This document shows positions 46,151 through 58,800 of a stretch of 64,000 bases of DNA, one piece after another. Where the stretch lies: positions 9,264,206 through 9,328,205 of the forward strand of contig VXAZ01018984.1 in NCBI GenBank assembly GCA_013399875.1. Direction: 5' to 3'. The stretch comes from Gymnorhina tibicen (taxonomy: Eukaryota; Chordata; Aves; Passeriformes; Artamidae). Positions within the stretch are counted from its first letter, which is position 1; every line of letters starts with the position of its first letter. The translations under genes and the position numbers were made by a program. The notes under the pieces were generated by a model. It was given only the letters and a program-made list of their open reading frames with translations. It ran no database searches and was not told the origin of the DNA.

Positions 46151-49100
46151 GTGCAGAAACATGCTGCTCCAGGCTCTGTCTTGGTGACATTGCCTAGCCC
46201 TCAGTAAAATATGCAAACACTTGTCATGTCTTAAGGGGTTAGGAAGACTTAGCCTCTGTAGGAAGTCTATGGTAACAACCAACTTTTCAATACAACCTGG
46301 CATCTGAATAAGAAGAAGGATTCACAAGGAAGCAGATTTTCATAACATTGTACAAACATTCAATATAGTTTTCTAGATATGTCCAAACCAAAGGGCCTTT
46401 GCATAATTTTGTAAACTAATTAACTTCTCTTAAGTGCAAGTATGATGTTGAAACCAAAAGATTTCATCTAAGATTCTGGTTTTTCAACATTTTAATTTGG
46501 CTGGAAGAACAGACTGGCTAACAAGAGCTGATGTTTAATCTTAGCTGAATCTGGGATGAGTAGTCATGTAGAGAGACTGACTGATATACACTTTACTGAT
46601 ATAATACACTTTAAATATGGCCAACAACAGGCATTCTGAAAATCTTGGTTGCTCCTTCTCTCCCCAAAGAGCAGATCAGGGTCCTCAAGGGGAAGTATTT
46701 CCTTCTGAAATAAAATCTAAGGTTCATAACATTTTCTTTTCAGGAACTGGAATTAAAATATCACCATTGCAAACTCAAAAATTGCCTTTAGGAAATGGCC
46801 TCTCAGTTTAATAATTTTTAAATGTTTCCCATATCTGTTTTAATTACTTTTTCATGCATTTTCTCCAAACTAAATATGCAAAACTAGGATTTTAAGTCCC
46901 TTTTAATAGGAAATGTTTAAAACAGTTTAAAAATGCTAGCACATTTCTACAATTGCAAAAAACATATTTATTTAAGAAAATATTTAAGAAAATATAAACT
47001 TGTTTGTTTTTAATCAGAACAATCCCTTTTTTGGGGGGAAGGGCGTGGAGAATGCAAATTCATTTGACTGCTGGTGGAGTCAGTCTCTCTAATGCATAAA
47101 TATGTAGTGCTACAGGGAAAAACAGTTAGGGCTAAACCAGAATGTCATGCTTTTTACTGTTTGTTGGTTTTGGGATTGTTTTGTGTCATGTGTTGTTGTG
47201 TCCCCCGTGTCCCCAGCCCCACCCACCCATTTGTTAACCTCACTTGCAGCTTGGAATACTATGGCTTTCTGATGCCACTGAGACTTGGGAATGCTAAAAC
47301 TTAGTTCAGATCTGGAATATGCTGTTCTTCAGGTACTGTTGATAAAATCAAGATTGTGGATCTGAGGATTAAATCAGCAAAGTGAGTGCAAAACAACTCA
47401 TACGCAGTCACGTGTGGAAATCTGTGCTTTTGATCAGAAACCTTGATCAGAAACACACAGGATTGTCAAGCAGTAAATGGATATTATTAAGAACCACAGA
47501 CAATGAAGTGCTGAATCTCCTCAGGAGAACAAAACGCACAGACCTGAAAAACTAATAAGTATCTGATGTTGCTTCATAGAGAGAATACTTAGGACTAACT
47601 CCTGAGAGTTATTATGATAATAACTGCATCAGAGATGCAGGAGAATTTAGAAGTAGTTATGGTAAATGTGAATAAATAGAAGTGAGTGTTTGAGGTGGTA
47701 AAAAGTTGGATATTATCACTTATTTATACTAAATAATGACTTCGTGAGGGTTTTCTCAGTTTCCTCAGGCTGATAGCACGGAATAAGACAGCCTTGGTTA
47801 AGCTACTGTTTACTCTAGATAACAAAGAGTAAAATTTAAATTTTTTACTTGTGTGTGTGTCTAACATTCGATAAGCAGGTATGCAGCAGGGAGCTGCCAT
47901 GGTTGGGTTATTTTCTAGAATCTATAAGCAGATTCTAGGTCTGTGGCATTATATGCTATGTAGAGAGCATCATAAGACTCTGCTAAAAAAAAGAAACTAA
48001 TATGACTTTTCTAGCACAATTTGAGATTCGGTATTATGCTACTTCTGTTTGTTGACTATTTAATGGTGCTGAGAACATCAATGTGACACTATGTATGCAT
48101 CATTGCATGTTTTATTGTGGCTATTTTATGCAGGAAGAAATACAGAGTTGCTCATAGTTCTTGGAGACAGTGTATCATTGTAAAATATCTTTTAATTCGT
48201 GCATTGTGCTGCAGCAAAAAACAATATCGTTATTAAGAGTGCAAATATAAGTACCTAGACTGTAAAAAATGCCACCCTTTGGACTTCCAGTGTGTAAATA
48301 ATAGAGATTAATGACATAACCTTTTACATAATTTCCTGCAATTTCAAGTGATATAATTAATTTATTTATAGATATGCAGGTTCATTTCTGTTCATGAATA
48401 TAGTTTGCTTCTGTGAATGAATTACCAGAAAAAGTGTTGTTAAAATGTTTGGATTATGGAGTGTTACAAAGAGCTCTCATAAGCTGAGGCAGTTGTCTGT
48501 GGGAGATGCTAGGGTGCAACATTACAATATATATGCTACATTTGTTTTCTGTATATTCTGTTTACACCCCTGTATCTATAAATATTATTGATGACAATGT
48601 TCTTTCAAAGGCACCATATAACTTTTATATTAGAGTAGAGCACTGCCAATTTGAGTGGTAAATCAGTATTAGGACCTCCTTAAATAAATGATCTTTTGTC
48701 TTCGTGCAAGTGCAGTCAGCTATAAAACTGTGGAAGAGATTTCAAAGGTGTTATCTCTACAGTGCTTATTTGGAGGAGAAGCTGTTTTTGTTAGAACTGT
48801 GACAGAGATGTGTAGGAGAGACCATTCTCTACTTGTCTTTTGCATGGTGGATGAAAGCTAATGTGTGTAATTTTCCTTTTCCTCCCCATGGAAAAATCAG
48901 ATATAGTCCTAAGCACTCCCTGGCCCATGTGAGGAGATGCTATTTTGAGTGTAGGTCAGAAGAGATGAGAAAAGCTGAGCTGCTTTGTCTTAAGAAGGCA
49001 GTAGTCGGTTCTGGACAGGAGGAAGTCCCTTGGAAACAGAGAAAGCAAACACACTACAGGTGCTCTTCAGCTCCACTTCATTGCATCTGACATGAACTGT

Positions 49101-50461
49101 TGTTTCCTTTGAGCTGAGAAATATTGTTTCCTCTGTTTCATAGCATGGTATGGACAACTGTAGAAAGACACGTAACCCTGCTCCTCATTTGATGCGTTGA
49201 TGGCCGTGTATGTGAGCTGTCGGTCCCCTCCATACAGAAACATGTCAAAACAAACACAACAACCAAGTTTGCGAAGAGAGCCAAGACACAATATTCAATC
49301 CTCTTCTTACGGAACATACTGATTCCTCAAGGATCTGCCTTGCAAAGTGAGCTACTGTAGGCCCTATAAACTTGCCACGTAAACTGGAGTCACAAGAGGC
49401 TGAAAGAATGTAGAGGCATTGCTGGTCAGCACACAAGCATTACTAAATCAATAGGTGGTTGATGGGGTTGAACTGAACTTCTACTGGAGATGTGATAGAG
49501 TTGTGTCCTGCAAAACATACATCATGTTAAATCCAGCAAGAGGGTTCAGTTGGAATAAAATCTAAGTACCAAAATGTTATGCCAGGTCTAGTAAGAGTTT
49601 TATTGTTCAAAGAGAAGTAACTTCCATTGTTCTTTTGTGTGTATTTGTGTGTGTATCCTTGACTTTTGTGGGGTTTTTTTGTTGTTTGATTATTTTTTTT
49701 AACCATACGAATAAATATAGTTTCTTTTTATCCCATTTCCCTCAGGATTTTACTGTAAAAACTTATTATTTTTATAGATGTTTGGTTCTGCCACATTTTG
49801 AAAATATTTGGTGTAATGCTGTGGTGTAGAGTTGCAGCTTTGGAAAAATCCTGGCCAGTTTTACTGAATTATCAGTGAGTTAATGGAAGGAGGAGGAGGA
49901 TGGGATCAGTGTCCTTTTCAGTCCTGCAGCATTTTGGAAAGGTTTAACCCTAAGAGAGGAAGTGAAGATGATAAATTGCACTGTCAGTTTTGACCAGTCA
50001 AGCAATGAAAGGGCAGTAAGAGAATACTGCTTTCTAGCATGTTTGGGTTTGATTTCTGAGGGTTTTTTAAGTTCTTCGTGACAAAATTTTGCAAGTGATT
50101 GTTAGTTTCATTAAGAAACTAGTTATGGTTTTTTTAGAATGTTTTCCATCCTTCAGAAGAAGGTTTCCTTGGAATTTGTAAATGGTATTCGTTATCTCGA
50201 GTTAGAACTACTGTGTGAAAAGGACCATAGTTTTAGCAGCAAATGAGAATTGATGCAAGTGCTTTGCATTAACTCTTAATGATACTGTTGTTTATTTTGA
50301 ACTAACTTTGTATCCTTGTGTAGATTTGCCCTGAGAAATCAATTACTAAAGCCTCCCTTAGGATTTTATTTTCTGTCAAACAACCAATTCTCAACAAACA
50401 ATTGAAGAAAGCAGTTTCTGTTCCTCTTTTTTTTAATGAATGACCATGTGGCATCTTACAG

Positions 50462-50743
50462 ATGGAAGTGGCAGCTGGAAAGATCACCTTCTCTAATTGT
50501 GAGCATCAGACAATTATTTTTAAAGCAGAAGAGTTAAAAAAGCCTGTTGTGAATCTTACTATCAATGGTCAAGTCTCTATGGGTCTCCTCCCTCCACTTA
50601 TATTTTATATTTGGGGTATCTTGAGGACCGAAGCTTGTAAACTTGCTTGGAATGAGCATAGCCTTATTTCCTTGGAGTCCTTGGAAATGATTTTATTAAC
50701 TTTAGGAGACAGGGATAATCCACTAATGAAGGTTTTATCCTGA
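50462..50743 (+). other. Candidate terminal exon / 93-codon ORF
   Basis: A pyrimidine run (TTCTGTTCCTCTTTTTTTTA) lies about 30 bases before an acceptor-like CATCTTACAG that ends at 50461. An ATG follows directly and opens a 93-codon frame ending at 50743. The product starts MEVAAGKITFSNCEHQTIIF and has a short hydrophobic segment near residues 43-52. I recognise no domain. If joined to the exon at 43923-43994 in its open frame, the reading frame would stop after about ten codons, so the two are unlikely to code together in that way. It may be an exon of the CpG-island transcript or chance. Confidence 0.22.
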
Positions 50744-53129
50744 CATATCCAGTGCGATGAAATGTGTTTTGTGAGACTTAGAAAGATTGGTCTCTGAGCA
50801 GAAGCAGTTTTCTGATGGAGCTGTAAATATAAATACGGTGACTCCTGGAAGGGATTGCTGCCTGAGAGAAAATTTGAAGGTTTTTGATTTCTCTGTCATT
50901 AATCCTGACATAAACTACAGCTGCTTCTCCATGTTCTCTTGCATGGAGAGGCAATCGTGTGGTCCTGTGTGTAATTAAGAAGTATTGACGCACTCAGGCC
51001 CTTGCATATCACAAAGTGGACCTCCACACATTTCATGAGCCCAAACGTGGTGGGAATTTTGAGAGGCCATGACACAGCTAAAATTACTAGATCCATTAAC
51101 TGTGATGGGGATTTATTACCTGTGCAAGCAGGTGCTGTAGAGTTGTTTTCTTATAACTCTACAGTTCAGTAGAAAGTCTGTATCCTTGGGGGAACTTACG
51201 AGTGCAGTTTTCTAGAATTGCACGAGCTTTCATTTAGCTCTAAATGACTTATTCACAGAGGTCTTGATTTGAAGAAAAAAAAAAAAAGACTTCAGAATTC
51301 TAACAATGCATAAACAGAATTTTTTACTATATTTCTAGTTAATATCTAATGAGACAACACATCCTTCCTGGAATTTCTACTTCTAACTCCAATTATTGTT
51401 AATGAGAATTTTATGCCCTCTGCATTAAAAGGAATATGTTAAGGATATACTCATACAGCAACTTATATATTCACACTTAACACCTCAAAGGGAGACGAAG
51501 AGAGTATGTGTGTCTGTATGTCTGTAATTAGCATTGTCATCAATTATAAATATAGCAGCTTACTGTAAATGTGGAATCTGGATTCAGCTGGGGACTCGGA
51601 GCATCCCGCATCCCAGGCTTTTGGGACTGGAGTGGTTGGTAGATAAGATTTCTGGGAAGTGTGCTATATTTTAATTACCAATTTTAGCTCTAACAGCAGC
51701 TATGTTATTTCAGAGAAATAAAAAAGACATCTGCTACAGAAGCCCGTCAGCGTAGCCCATCTGACTGCATCCTGTACCCATATATGTTATGTCTATTTTA
51801 CAGTCTTGGGTTAATGGAACCTCCTAACTGCTGATATAGGAAAATGTCTTTTACGCTTACAGTGAAATATAGACAAATCCATAGCATGTGTGGTTGTCCA
51901 AGTCTGACCAAACAGAAAAATAATCCTTGCCTAATCAGCTGTTAATCTAATGGGAAGGAATTGGGATTTTTGTGTTTCATTTGAATTTTTGAGGTACATT
52001 ATATGTGACATAAAAGAGGATACAAGAAAGATTAGATTATTTAATTAAGAGAGAAGTAAAATGAGAGCTTATTTTGGACTTTAAATTCTTTGAGTTAGTG
52101 TCTTGCACCTGTGAGTGATTGGTTGCATCTAGCTGACACTTATGATTACTGCTTTTCCACCTAACTATGTCCACAGATTTATTTAGCAAGAGCAATCTCT
52201 AGGAATGTCCTTGAGCAGTCAGTGAAGACATTTTCTTTGTTCTTATATTGGTAATTTTCTACAGGAAAAAAATCCCCCTCTGATGCTTGATGGTACAATA
52301 GTTTGAGCCAAGTACAAGTGAAATTTGATATGGCATGGGTGGCAATATGGTCGTGTACTCATTCAGTCACTTAGGTTCTTAAAAAAATTAAAACAATCTT
52401 CTTTTGCTTGAAGTGCAAACAACAGATCTTCAAAATATGTGCTGCACACTGTTTGTTAGCCTCTGACATACTGTACAAGTTCTAATGTGAAACAATCTGT
52501 GGAGTCTGAAATATTTTACAGGGAGTTGTTAAGTCTTTTTTGACTTTATAGCATTTGCTGATATCCTTAGTTGAGCAGTTCTCTTTATACTCTTGAAAAA
52601 TGCCAGTCATTTTCAGCACAGTGAATTATCTGCATGTTAAATTATTTATATTAATTTACAACATAATCCATAAAAATAAAGCAATTCAAATTTTGTATGT
52701 ATGCCAGATTGTTATAAAAGAAATAAATAGCTATTTTTTTCTCTCCTCCTTCAAATTAGATGTTTTAGGCATATGGTGAAAATATAAATACACTGTGTTC
52801 AGACAGCATCCAGGATATTATGTGTTTTTATATCAGCATTCAAATTCAGTTACATTTAAACATTGACTTTTCTGCAAAGGTAAGAGACAAAGGATGGTTT
52901 CTTTTCACTTGGGGTCTGTCACGACCTCTACAAGTGCAATCCCTACTCTGTTATTGATAGCTAAATGTCAGTTTATTTACACCTGGAAGATGTATTTGGG
53001 AGCTAGTCATGTAAGTCAGAAACGTTTCTCAGACCTCCATTTAGCCCAGTAGGTATGGTAGTTTTTGTAAAGCTCTCTGAATGGCTAGAAGTTCTCAGTG
53101 AGATTGTTTTAGGCTTGCTTAATCTTCAT
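50744..53129. other. Unannotated stretch
   Basis: No gene or repeat recognised. An A-run lies at about 51276-51287, and a TG/TCTG-rich run near 51507-51528. Confidence 0.5.
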
Positions 53130-53139
53130 CACACTAAAT

Positions 53140-53400
53140 GAGCAACGGAGCCCAAGTCTCAGGAGGAGTGGCTGAGCTGGGGGTGTTCCGCCTGGAGAAA
53201 AGGTGGCTCAGGGGAGATCTTATCTCTCTCTACAACTGCCTGAATGGAAGCTGGTGTGCGATAGTGCAAGAGAAAATGGCCCCAAGTTGCACCAGGGGAC
53301 TTTTAGATTGGGTATTTGTATTTATTAAGGATGGTGAAGGGTGGGAAGATGATGTTGTAGAAGTGGCACTAGTGTATTTCAAGGAAGGGAGGAGGGCTGA
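53140..53400 (+). mobile_element. CR1 LINE, 3' region, diverged
   Basis: The left half follows CR1 closely: GGAGTGGCTGAGCTGGGGGT, GTTCCGCCTGGAGAAAAGGT, GGCTCAGGGGAGATCTTATC, TCTCTCTACAACTGCCTGAA, then 'atggccccaagttgcaccaggggac' after a short deletion. The right half keeps scattered CR1 blocks (TTAGATTGGGTATT, GGATGGTGAAG, GTAGAAGTGGCACT) with deletions between them. No intact 3' terminal repeat is seen. The 89-codon frame across it (53138-53407) is a relic. Confidence 0.83.
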
Positions 53401-54036
53401 CTGCTAGGAAACCTGGTAAAGCACAGCCTTCTGGAAAAGCGTGGCTCATTTGAGAGGTGCTAGCAAGTCTGTCCCCTTAAGCATCATGAGGAGTGGTGTC
53501 AGATTTCAGTGAGTGGTAAGCTGCAGGCAAGCAGAATTTGGGGACATCCTGCTACTTGCTTGACAGGAATGGCCACAGCACACGAGGAGATCATCTGTGT
53601 GTTTTACAGTAGGGCTGGCTATTGTCCGGGAGTTTGGCCCAGAGGCTAAGAGGTAGTGTAAAATGCCAAATAGGCCTTAGAGAAAGATTTACACAATATT
53701 TTGTATAAGCCAAAGCTTTCCTCTAACAGTGCCTTAAACCTTACAGTTAATGATCGTTAAAGGAAATTTTGAGATAAGAAGCTCTATTCTCCTTTTCAAA
53801 TTCTGCAAGCTCACTATCACCATACTTAATTGGATTGTGTAACAATACTTCTTTTTTTTTACACTTGAAATGTAGAAATGGAAAAAGGTAGTTTGTCTTT
53901 TCTTGCATTCTCTCTGGGTGCTCAGCACCAGCATCTTCAAGGGTAAGTGAAGGAAATGCCATAACAGGTAGTTAAGTTGCAGGAACAGTGGTTCTGGAAC
54001 AGGTTGCCAATTGAGAGAGATTTTTTTTTTTTTTTT
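53401..54036. other. Unannotated, with a CR1-like scrap and a T-run
   Basis: Mostly unrecognised. At about 53985-54016 a short piece (GTGGTTCTGGAACAGGTTGC) resembles the CR1 'ggcactggaacaggttgcc' block, and it is followed by 16 T residues at 54021-54036. The scrap is too short to call on its own. Confidence 0.4.
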
Positions 54037-54350
54037 CCAATGCCCACCAGCAAGTGGTTGCCTTATTCACTGAAGCATCAAGGTTTATATCTCACATGTT
54101 GGCTTTTTTAATCTCATCTAAGATAGCTGTGGCTGTTCTCATTATGCATATCAATGTCTAAATCCTTTTTGAGTCTTGCTAATCTCGTGGTCTTGGTAAT
54201 AATACCTTCAGGAAGAATACCAATGGTTAGTTATGTGCCACGTAGAAATATTTTCCCCCCTTTTCAAATTGTTTTTGTTCAGCATCACTGTCCATCTGCT
54301 TTTGTATTATAAATTGTGGTAAACAGTACTAATATGTATTTTATAATAAT
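54037..54350 (-). mobile_element. Ancient CR1/L3-like LINE, 3' part
   Basis: The plus strand shows the complement of an old CR1-clade 3' region: CAATGTCTAAATCCTTTTTG, AGTCTTGCTAATCTCGTGGT, 'ataccaatggttagttatgtgcc' and CGTAGAAATATTTTCCCCCC. These correspond to the well-known blocks 'gtctaaatccttgttgaa', 'tgagttccacaggttaactatgc' and 'tgtgaagaagtatttcct' of ancient amniote CR1/L3 elements. The element points left. Its far end grades into the tandem repeat at 54.4 kb. It is much more diverged than the avian CR1 copies elsewhere in the window. Confidence 0.7.
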
Positions 54351-54402
54351 AATACCAAGATGTATTTTCTTTTTTTCTTTGTTGTTATTTTGTATATCTC
54401 CG

Positions 54403-54475
54403 TTCTGTTCCATTCTGAATGTTCAGTTCTGAATATATTCTGAATTCTGTTCCATTCTGAATATATTCTGTTCAT
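54403..54475. repeat. Short imperfect tandem repeat
   Basis: The words CTGTTCCATTCTGAAT and TCTGAATATATTCTG recur in head-to-tail order across about 70 bases, forming an imperfect array of roughly 20-base units with small insertions. Confidence 0.75.
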
Positions 54476-55499
54476 ACCTCTCTCATTTCTCAATCACAAG
54501 GTCTGAATCTTCAAACTCTTCATCCAGATTATAAGTCTTTCATTTCCAAATACAGTATCTTCCCTTAACACTTGTAACTCAGTCATGAACTGGACTGAGA
54601 ATAAGTTGTAACTCCGTGGTTGGTCTGCTTTTTTCCCAATAATTTTTGTCAGTGAAATTCAGTCATGTGCTCCACTAGCATTCAAAAGAGAGCAAGATTT
54701 TGAGTTCTGATCTGAATACCTTACATCCGTAGGATAACTCATACAGTTGAGCTTTGGGTTAAAATTCAAGTGGACACCTAGTTTGTTCCTTGTTTCTATA
54801 AAAAACTGACTCCCTGAACCATGGTGAATATTTGGAGAACTCACGTAATTACTCCTGGTGTTTCAGAGGGCAGTAGAGATGAAGCATTTCCCAGAAGAGC
54901 CAGACCATGTGTTTCCATTGACCTTCTATGAATGTGCTGTGCAATCCCATAGTTCTCTGTGTATTTGAGAGCATAATTGGTAGTTTTATTTGTATCTTTT
55001 TTCGTCAGCAGTTCTCCTTTCCTAGTGATTATGCTTTTCAGGTAATTTGGGCTGTTGATTCCTGCCAAGGGAGTAAGAAGGTGTGGAAGTGATGCTGACC
55101 ACTTGAATATCACTTGAGAAACTGCCAGGTCCCACTCTGGGTACAGCCTGGGAGGTTGTCACTGTTTGCAGAAGTGCAGGATCCTTCTGTGGAGTCAGCA
55201 GTCTTTTGTTTTGCTGTGTGTGTCACTTTATCCTATAGCTGGATGAACTGAATGTGGGACTTTGAGGATTGCCTCATGTCATATCTGTAATTAATTGTTG
55301 AAACATAGATAGAATTTCATGTGGACAAGAGGATACAAGCAGCAATCTTCAGGTTTAATCTCTGTAGCTGTTTGAGGCCCAAGTAACCATGGCAGCTGGA
55401 AAATGCTCCCCACTTCTGTGTTTATCTGTTCTCTGTATTGATACCTTGAAGTGGCTACCTGAAAACAGAGGCTACACAAAGTTAAGAGAATAAAAGTGG
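54476..55499. other. Unannotated stretch
   Basis: No gene recognised. The first 60 bases may be a further part of the ancient LINE. A 90-codon minus frame at 54841-55113 has no known domain. Confidence 0.45.
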
Positions 55500-55504
55500 G
55501 TATT

Positions 55505-55890
55505 AATTTGAAGGGCGTCCAAAGGTACACCTTGGGCAGTCAAAAGCCTCCGAGGGGCTGCACCTAAGATGGACCCTGGGTCACAGGTTCTTCACAGTTT
55601 TATAAGTTTGGTCCATTTGCATACCAGGGTTAGTTCTCCAATTATAATTTCAGGTAATGATGCAATTACCCCAAGTTTGCTCCCCCTGTCCAGAGGCTCA
55701 GTTTACATATTTCAGGGCCTGGGACAACAAGGTGTCCTTGAGTTCAGGCCCTGAGAGGGTTTGTTATGTCCAACCAAAATGTAAGAACAGTAGCTAACAG
55801 GCTATATGAAGTTTCAGAGTTACACACTAGGCAGTACAGGATCTGAAAAATATAAAAGCTAAAACCTAAGGCATCAGTATTGTAGTTTTC
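55505..55890 (-). mobile_element. LTR-like block of avian endogenous retrovirus
   Basis: Blocks such as GCACCTAAGATGGACCCTGG, GTCACAGGTTCTTCACAG, TTTGGTCCATTTGCATACC, CAGTTTACATATTTCAGGGC and TATAAAAGCTAAAACCTAAG match, from memory, a repeat common in passerine genomes that I take to be an LTR. Read on the minus strand, a TATA-like CTTATAAAACTG (about 55596-55607) is followed about 40 bases later by the GGGTCCATCTTAGG block, which suits an LTR promoter. The orientation and both ends are uncertain, and no internal retroviral genes are seen. Confidence 0.55.
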
Positions 55891-58800
55891 CTGAACCTCT
55901 TTCAGACTAGACCAGCTGGGTTTGTTTGTAGGGCCCAAAATTACTAAAGAGCTATCATGTAAGTATTTCTGCTAGTAGGGGCAAAACCTATTCCAGTTGG
56001 TAAATGGAGAAATTAGGGGTACTCAATGTTTGGCCAAGGCCTCATTGTCTGAGTCAGCAAAGCTGTTGTGCAGCTTAGCCTTCAGTGGTTTCAGGGAGAC
56101 TACTGGAGCTGAAAGTTGCCTTTGCCTTAGTACTTGGCTTGATTGGGTAATAGAAGAGAGAATTCACAGTGGATCCTTCTCACTCCTTTTTCCAAGCACA
56201 TTTGTGAAACTGCCTGCAGTTGCTGGGTGAGAGCATGAGCCATTGTACACTGTGGCCTGAAAACAGATCAGTATTTTTACCAGCATACTTTTTTGTGCCC
56301 CTAATAATTGTGCCTTGCACACATACACTGCACTTAATAATAGCTGTAAAACAGGTGATTTGTGTATTACTGTGATGAACAGGAAGCTGAGGAGTGGTAT
56401 TAATAGTACTGGAGAAATCCTGTTAAAGTTTCTGGAAAAATCTTGCTTGTTCATTGTTCTGAGGTTACCAAGTTTCTTGAGCAAAAAATTAAGTATTGTA
56501 CCTATATACTCCATTAAGAATGTTGTGACCTTTTACCTCCTTCATGACGTTATGGATTATTCCAAGAATTACATTATATGAAGAATTTGCTCACTTGTTT
56601 ATGTGGAATCTGCTGGAGTAATTCAGGATAAAAATTCTGTATTAACATAATTTTTTTCCTAGAGCAGTCCATGAGCAAGCTCATGTCCTAGATTTCAAGA
56701 TCAGCATGTGAATAACACTTTACACTGTCAGGCCAGGAAGTCCCTTCAGTTTGCAAAATACTGAAATTGTGCTCTAAGCTATTCCTGAATTCTCTGCAAA
56801 AATTGGCAAGTCCAAGCTAAAATGATCCCATATCATTTGGCCAAATCAGGTTATTTTACTGAAAGAAGTCCTTTCGTTGAGTCAGTGTTAGAATTACAGA
56901 TGACTTTATGCAAAATAAAGACTGTCTGTGGTTTGATAATTATTTCCTTTAGCAACAGTGTATGTCTTAGTCCTTTATCTTCATTTTTGCTGCTATTCTC
57001 TTTCTTCCTGCAAACTTCCAGTTTATCGAATAGTCCAGCTCATTGCTGCATCTATTTCTTTTTTTCCCTCCTGTACTGCAGTTTAATTAGAAACAATTCT
57101 CCATGTTAACTTCTGAAAGAAAAAAGTACAAGGGAGGAGGTTTGTGGGATGTTGGCTGTGTTGTTTACAGAAGTTTTCAAGGTTTCTAAGTAACTGATGA
57201 TATATCAGCCATCAATCCAAACACATGCCCAGAGAGACACTTTAAAACTTTAGTGCTTAACAGAGCTCGAAATATGCACCTGTCCCCCAGTCTACCCTGC
57301 AATTACAGACTGAGAGAAAGATAGACTGAAATAGTTATTTACATGACAAAACACTGTCTGCCAATAGCTGTCTCACTGTTGATGTTTGTGGGTGTTCTGT
57401 ACTAGGTGTTCTTATCAGCTTGATAGCACAAAGCTCAGCACATGCGAAAAAATATAAAAACCAAAAGCTGTCATCTATGGAGGGAAAAACAGTGTATTTT
57501 ACAAAAAAGTAAATATAAAAATTAGCTTTCTCTGGACCCAAAGGAAATAGATTACACACATGTTCCCTAGAGAGGCACAGTATTTTTGAATGATGGTATT
57601 CCAGAACTCATGCTTTAACATTTATTTTTTTGGAAACATGTGGCTCTTTTATTTTTTTTGAAACTCAGATTATATCATCAGTGGAGGTTATGAATGAAGA
57701 AGCAACGGGTTTGTATTTATTGCTGCTCAGTACTCCACTGATAGAAGATATAAAACCTAGACAGAAGAGCAAGTTAAAGGATAGTCATGATTAACTATAT
57801 TGTAGCTTACAAATTGAGAATATTAAGCTTTCTGAGTCAGATATAGCTTTAATAATAACATATAATGTTAACTAAATGTATGTGTCTTTCATCTTCAAAG
57901 CATGTAAAAAATTTCAGGTGATATACACTTCTGGTGGTGCAGCCAAATATGTTTTACCTTACAAGTAAAGGTAAAGGGAAATGAAGGTGCCCGTAGAAAC
58001 AAGTAGGCCAAAGCCTCTAAGTAAGGATGTTTCAGATCCAGGCTAAGAACCGAAAGTCCAGCTTCGCATGGTTGTACTTAATACTAGCTCAAGAATCCAA
58101 ATTTGGGAAGAAACTGAAATATGCCTAAATGTATGAACAATCTCTCTGACTTTGACACTATGTATGGTGTTGGCTTTAGCACTGTGCTTGTCCTCAAGTG
58201 TTTTCCTAGATTAAAGCTAGAGAGGCATCATTTAGTGTATTTCACATTTCAGCATGGAGTGACAGTAGTCGTGAATACACAAGCTCTTTCATTAGAATCT
58301 CAACTTTTCTTTTTTTTCATAGGAAGAAGCTTTGAACACCAAAATGAGATGCCTTTTTTATTTTTCCTTTCACTGGTGTAAACTTTGTAGCTAAAGATAT
58401 AAGAAGCAGAAATTGTATTTTTGGAGTGATACATTTATACTTGTTTCATTGGGTTTTTTTTAATGGCAATACTCAAGGGCAAAAACTATATGTACTTAGT
58501 AAGTGAATCTGAGAGAGAGCATTGCTTTCATTTTCAGAACGCAAGTGATGCTGAATTTCTAGCAGCAGCATTTTTCTACATCTGCTACTCTTCCCAGAGA
58601 TGGCTCCCAGATGAACCTCTCTGCATACCGGAGTACACCTCCTGCCTAACATGCCATAGGTCACACTTATATTTTCTCATCTCTGCTCATCCCTTTCCCC
58701 ATGCTCACAGCAGGGCCTCTGTTTCACTTAGAAAATATTGTTCTCTGCAACTGTTTGCAAGTAAAGTATTCCCTTGATACTCTTTTTGTGATTTCAGTTC

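Larger units (their letters stand above)
43995..50461. other. Long unannotated stretch
   Basis: No recognised gene or dispersed repeat over about 6.5 kb. It holds the regulatory-looking cluster at 46.0-46.15 kb, a 12-base unit (TATTTAAGAAAA) repeated twice at 46969-46992, and short TG-rich runs near 47850 and 49640. Open frames are at most 85 codons. Confidence 0.5.

Noticed and set aside
53138..53407. 89-codon plus-strand ORF as a gene
   Set aside because: It is the body of a diverged CR1 fragment.
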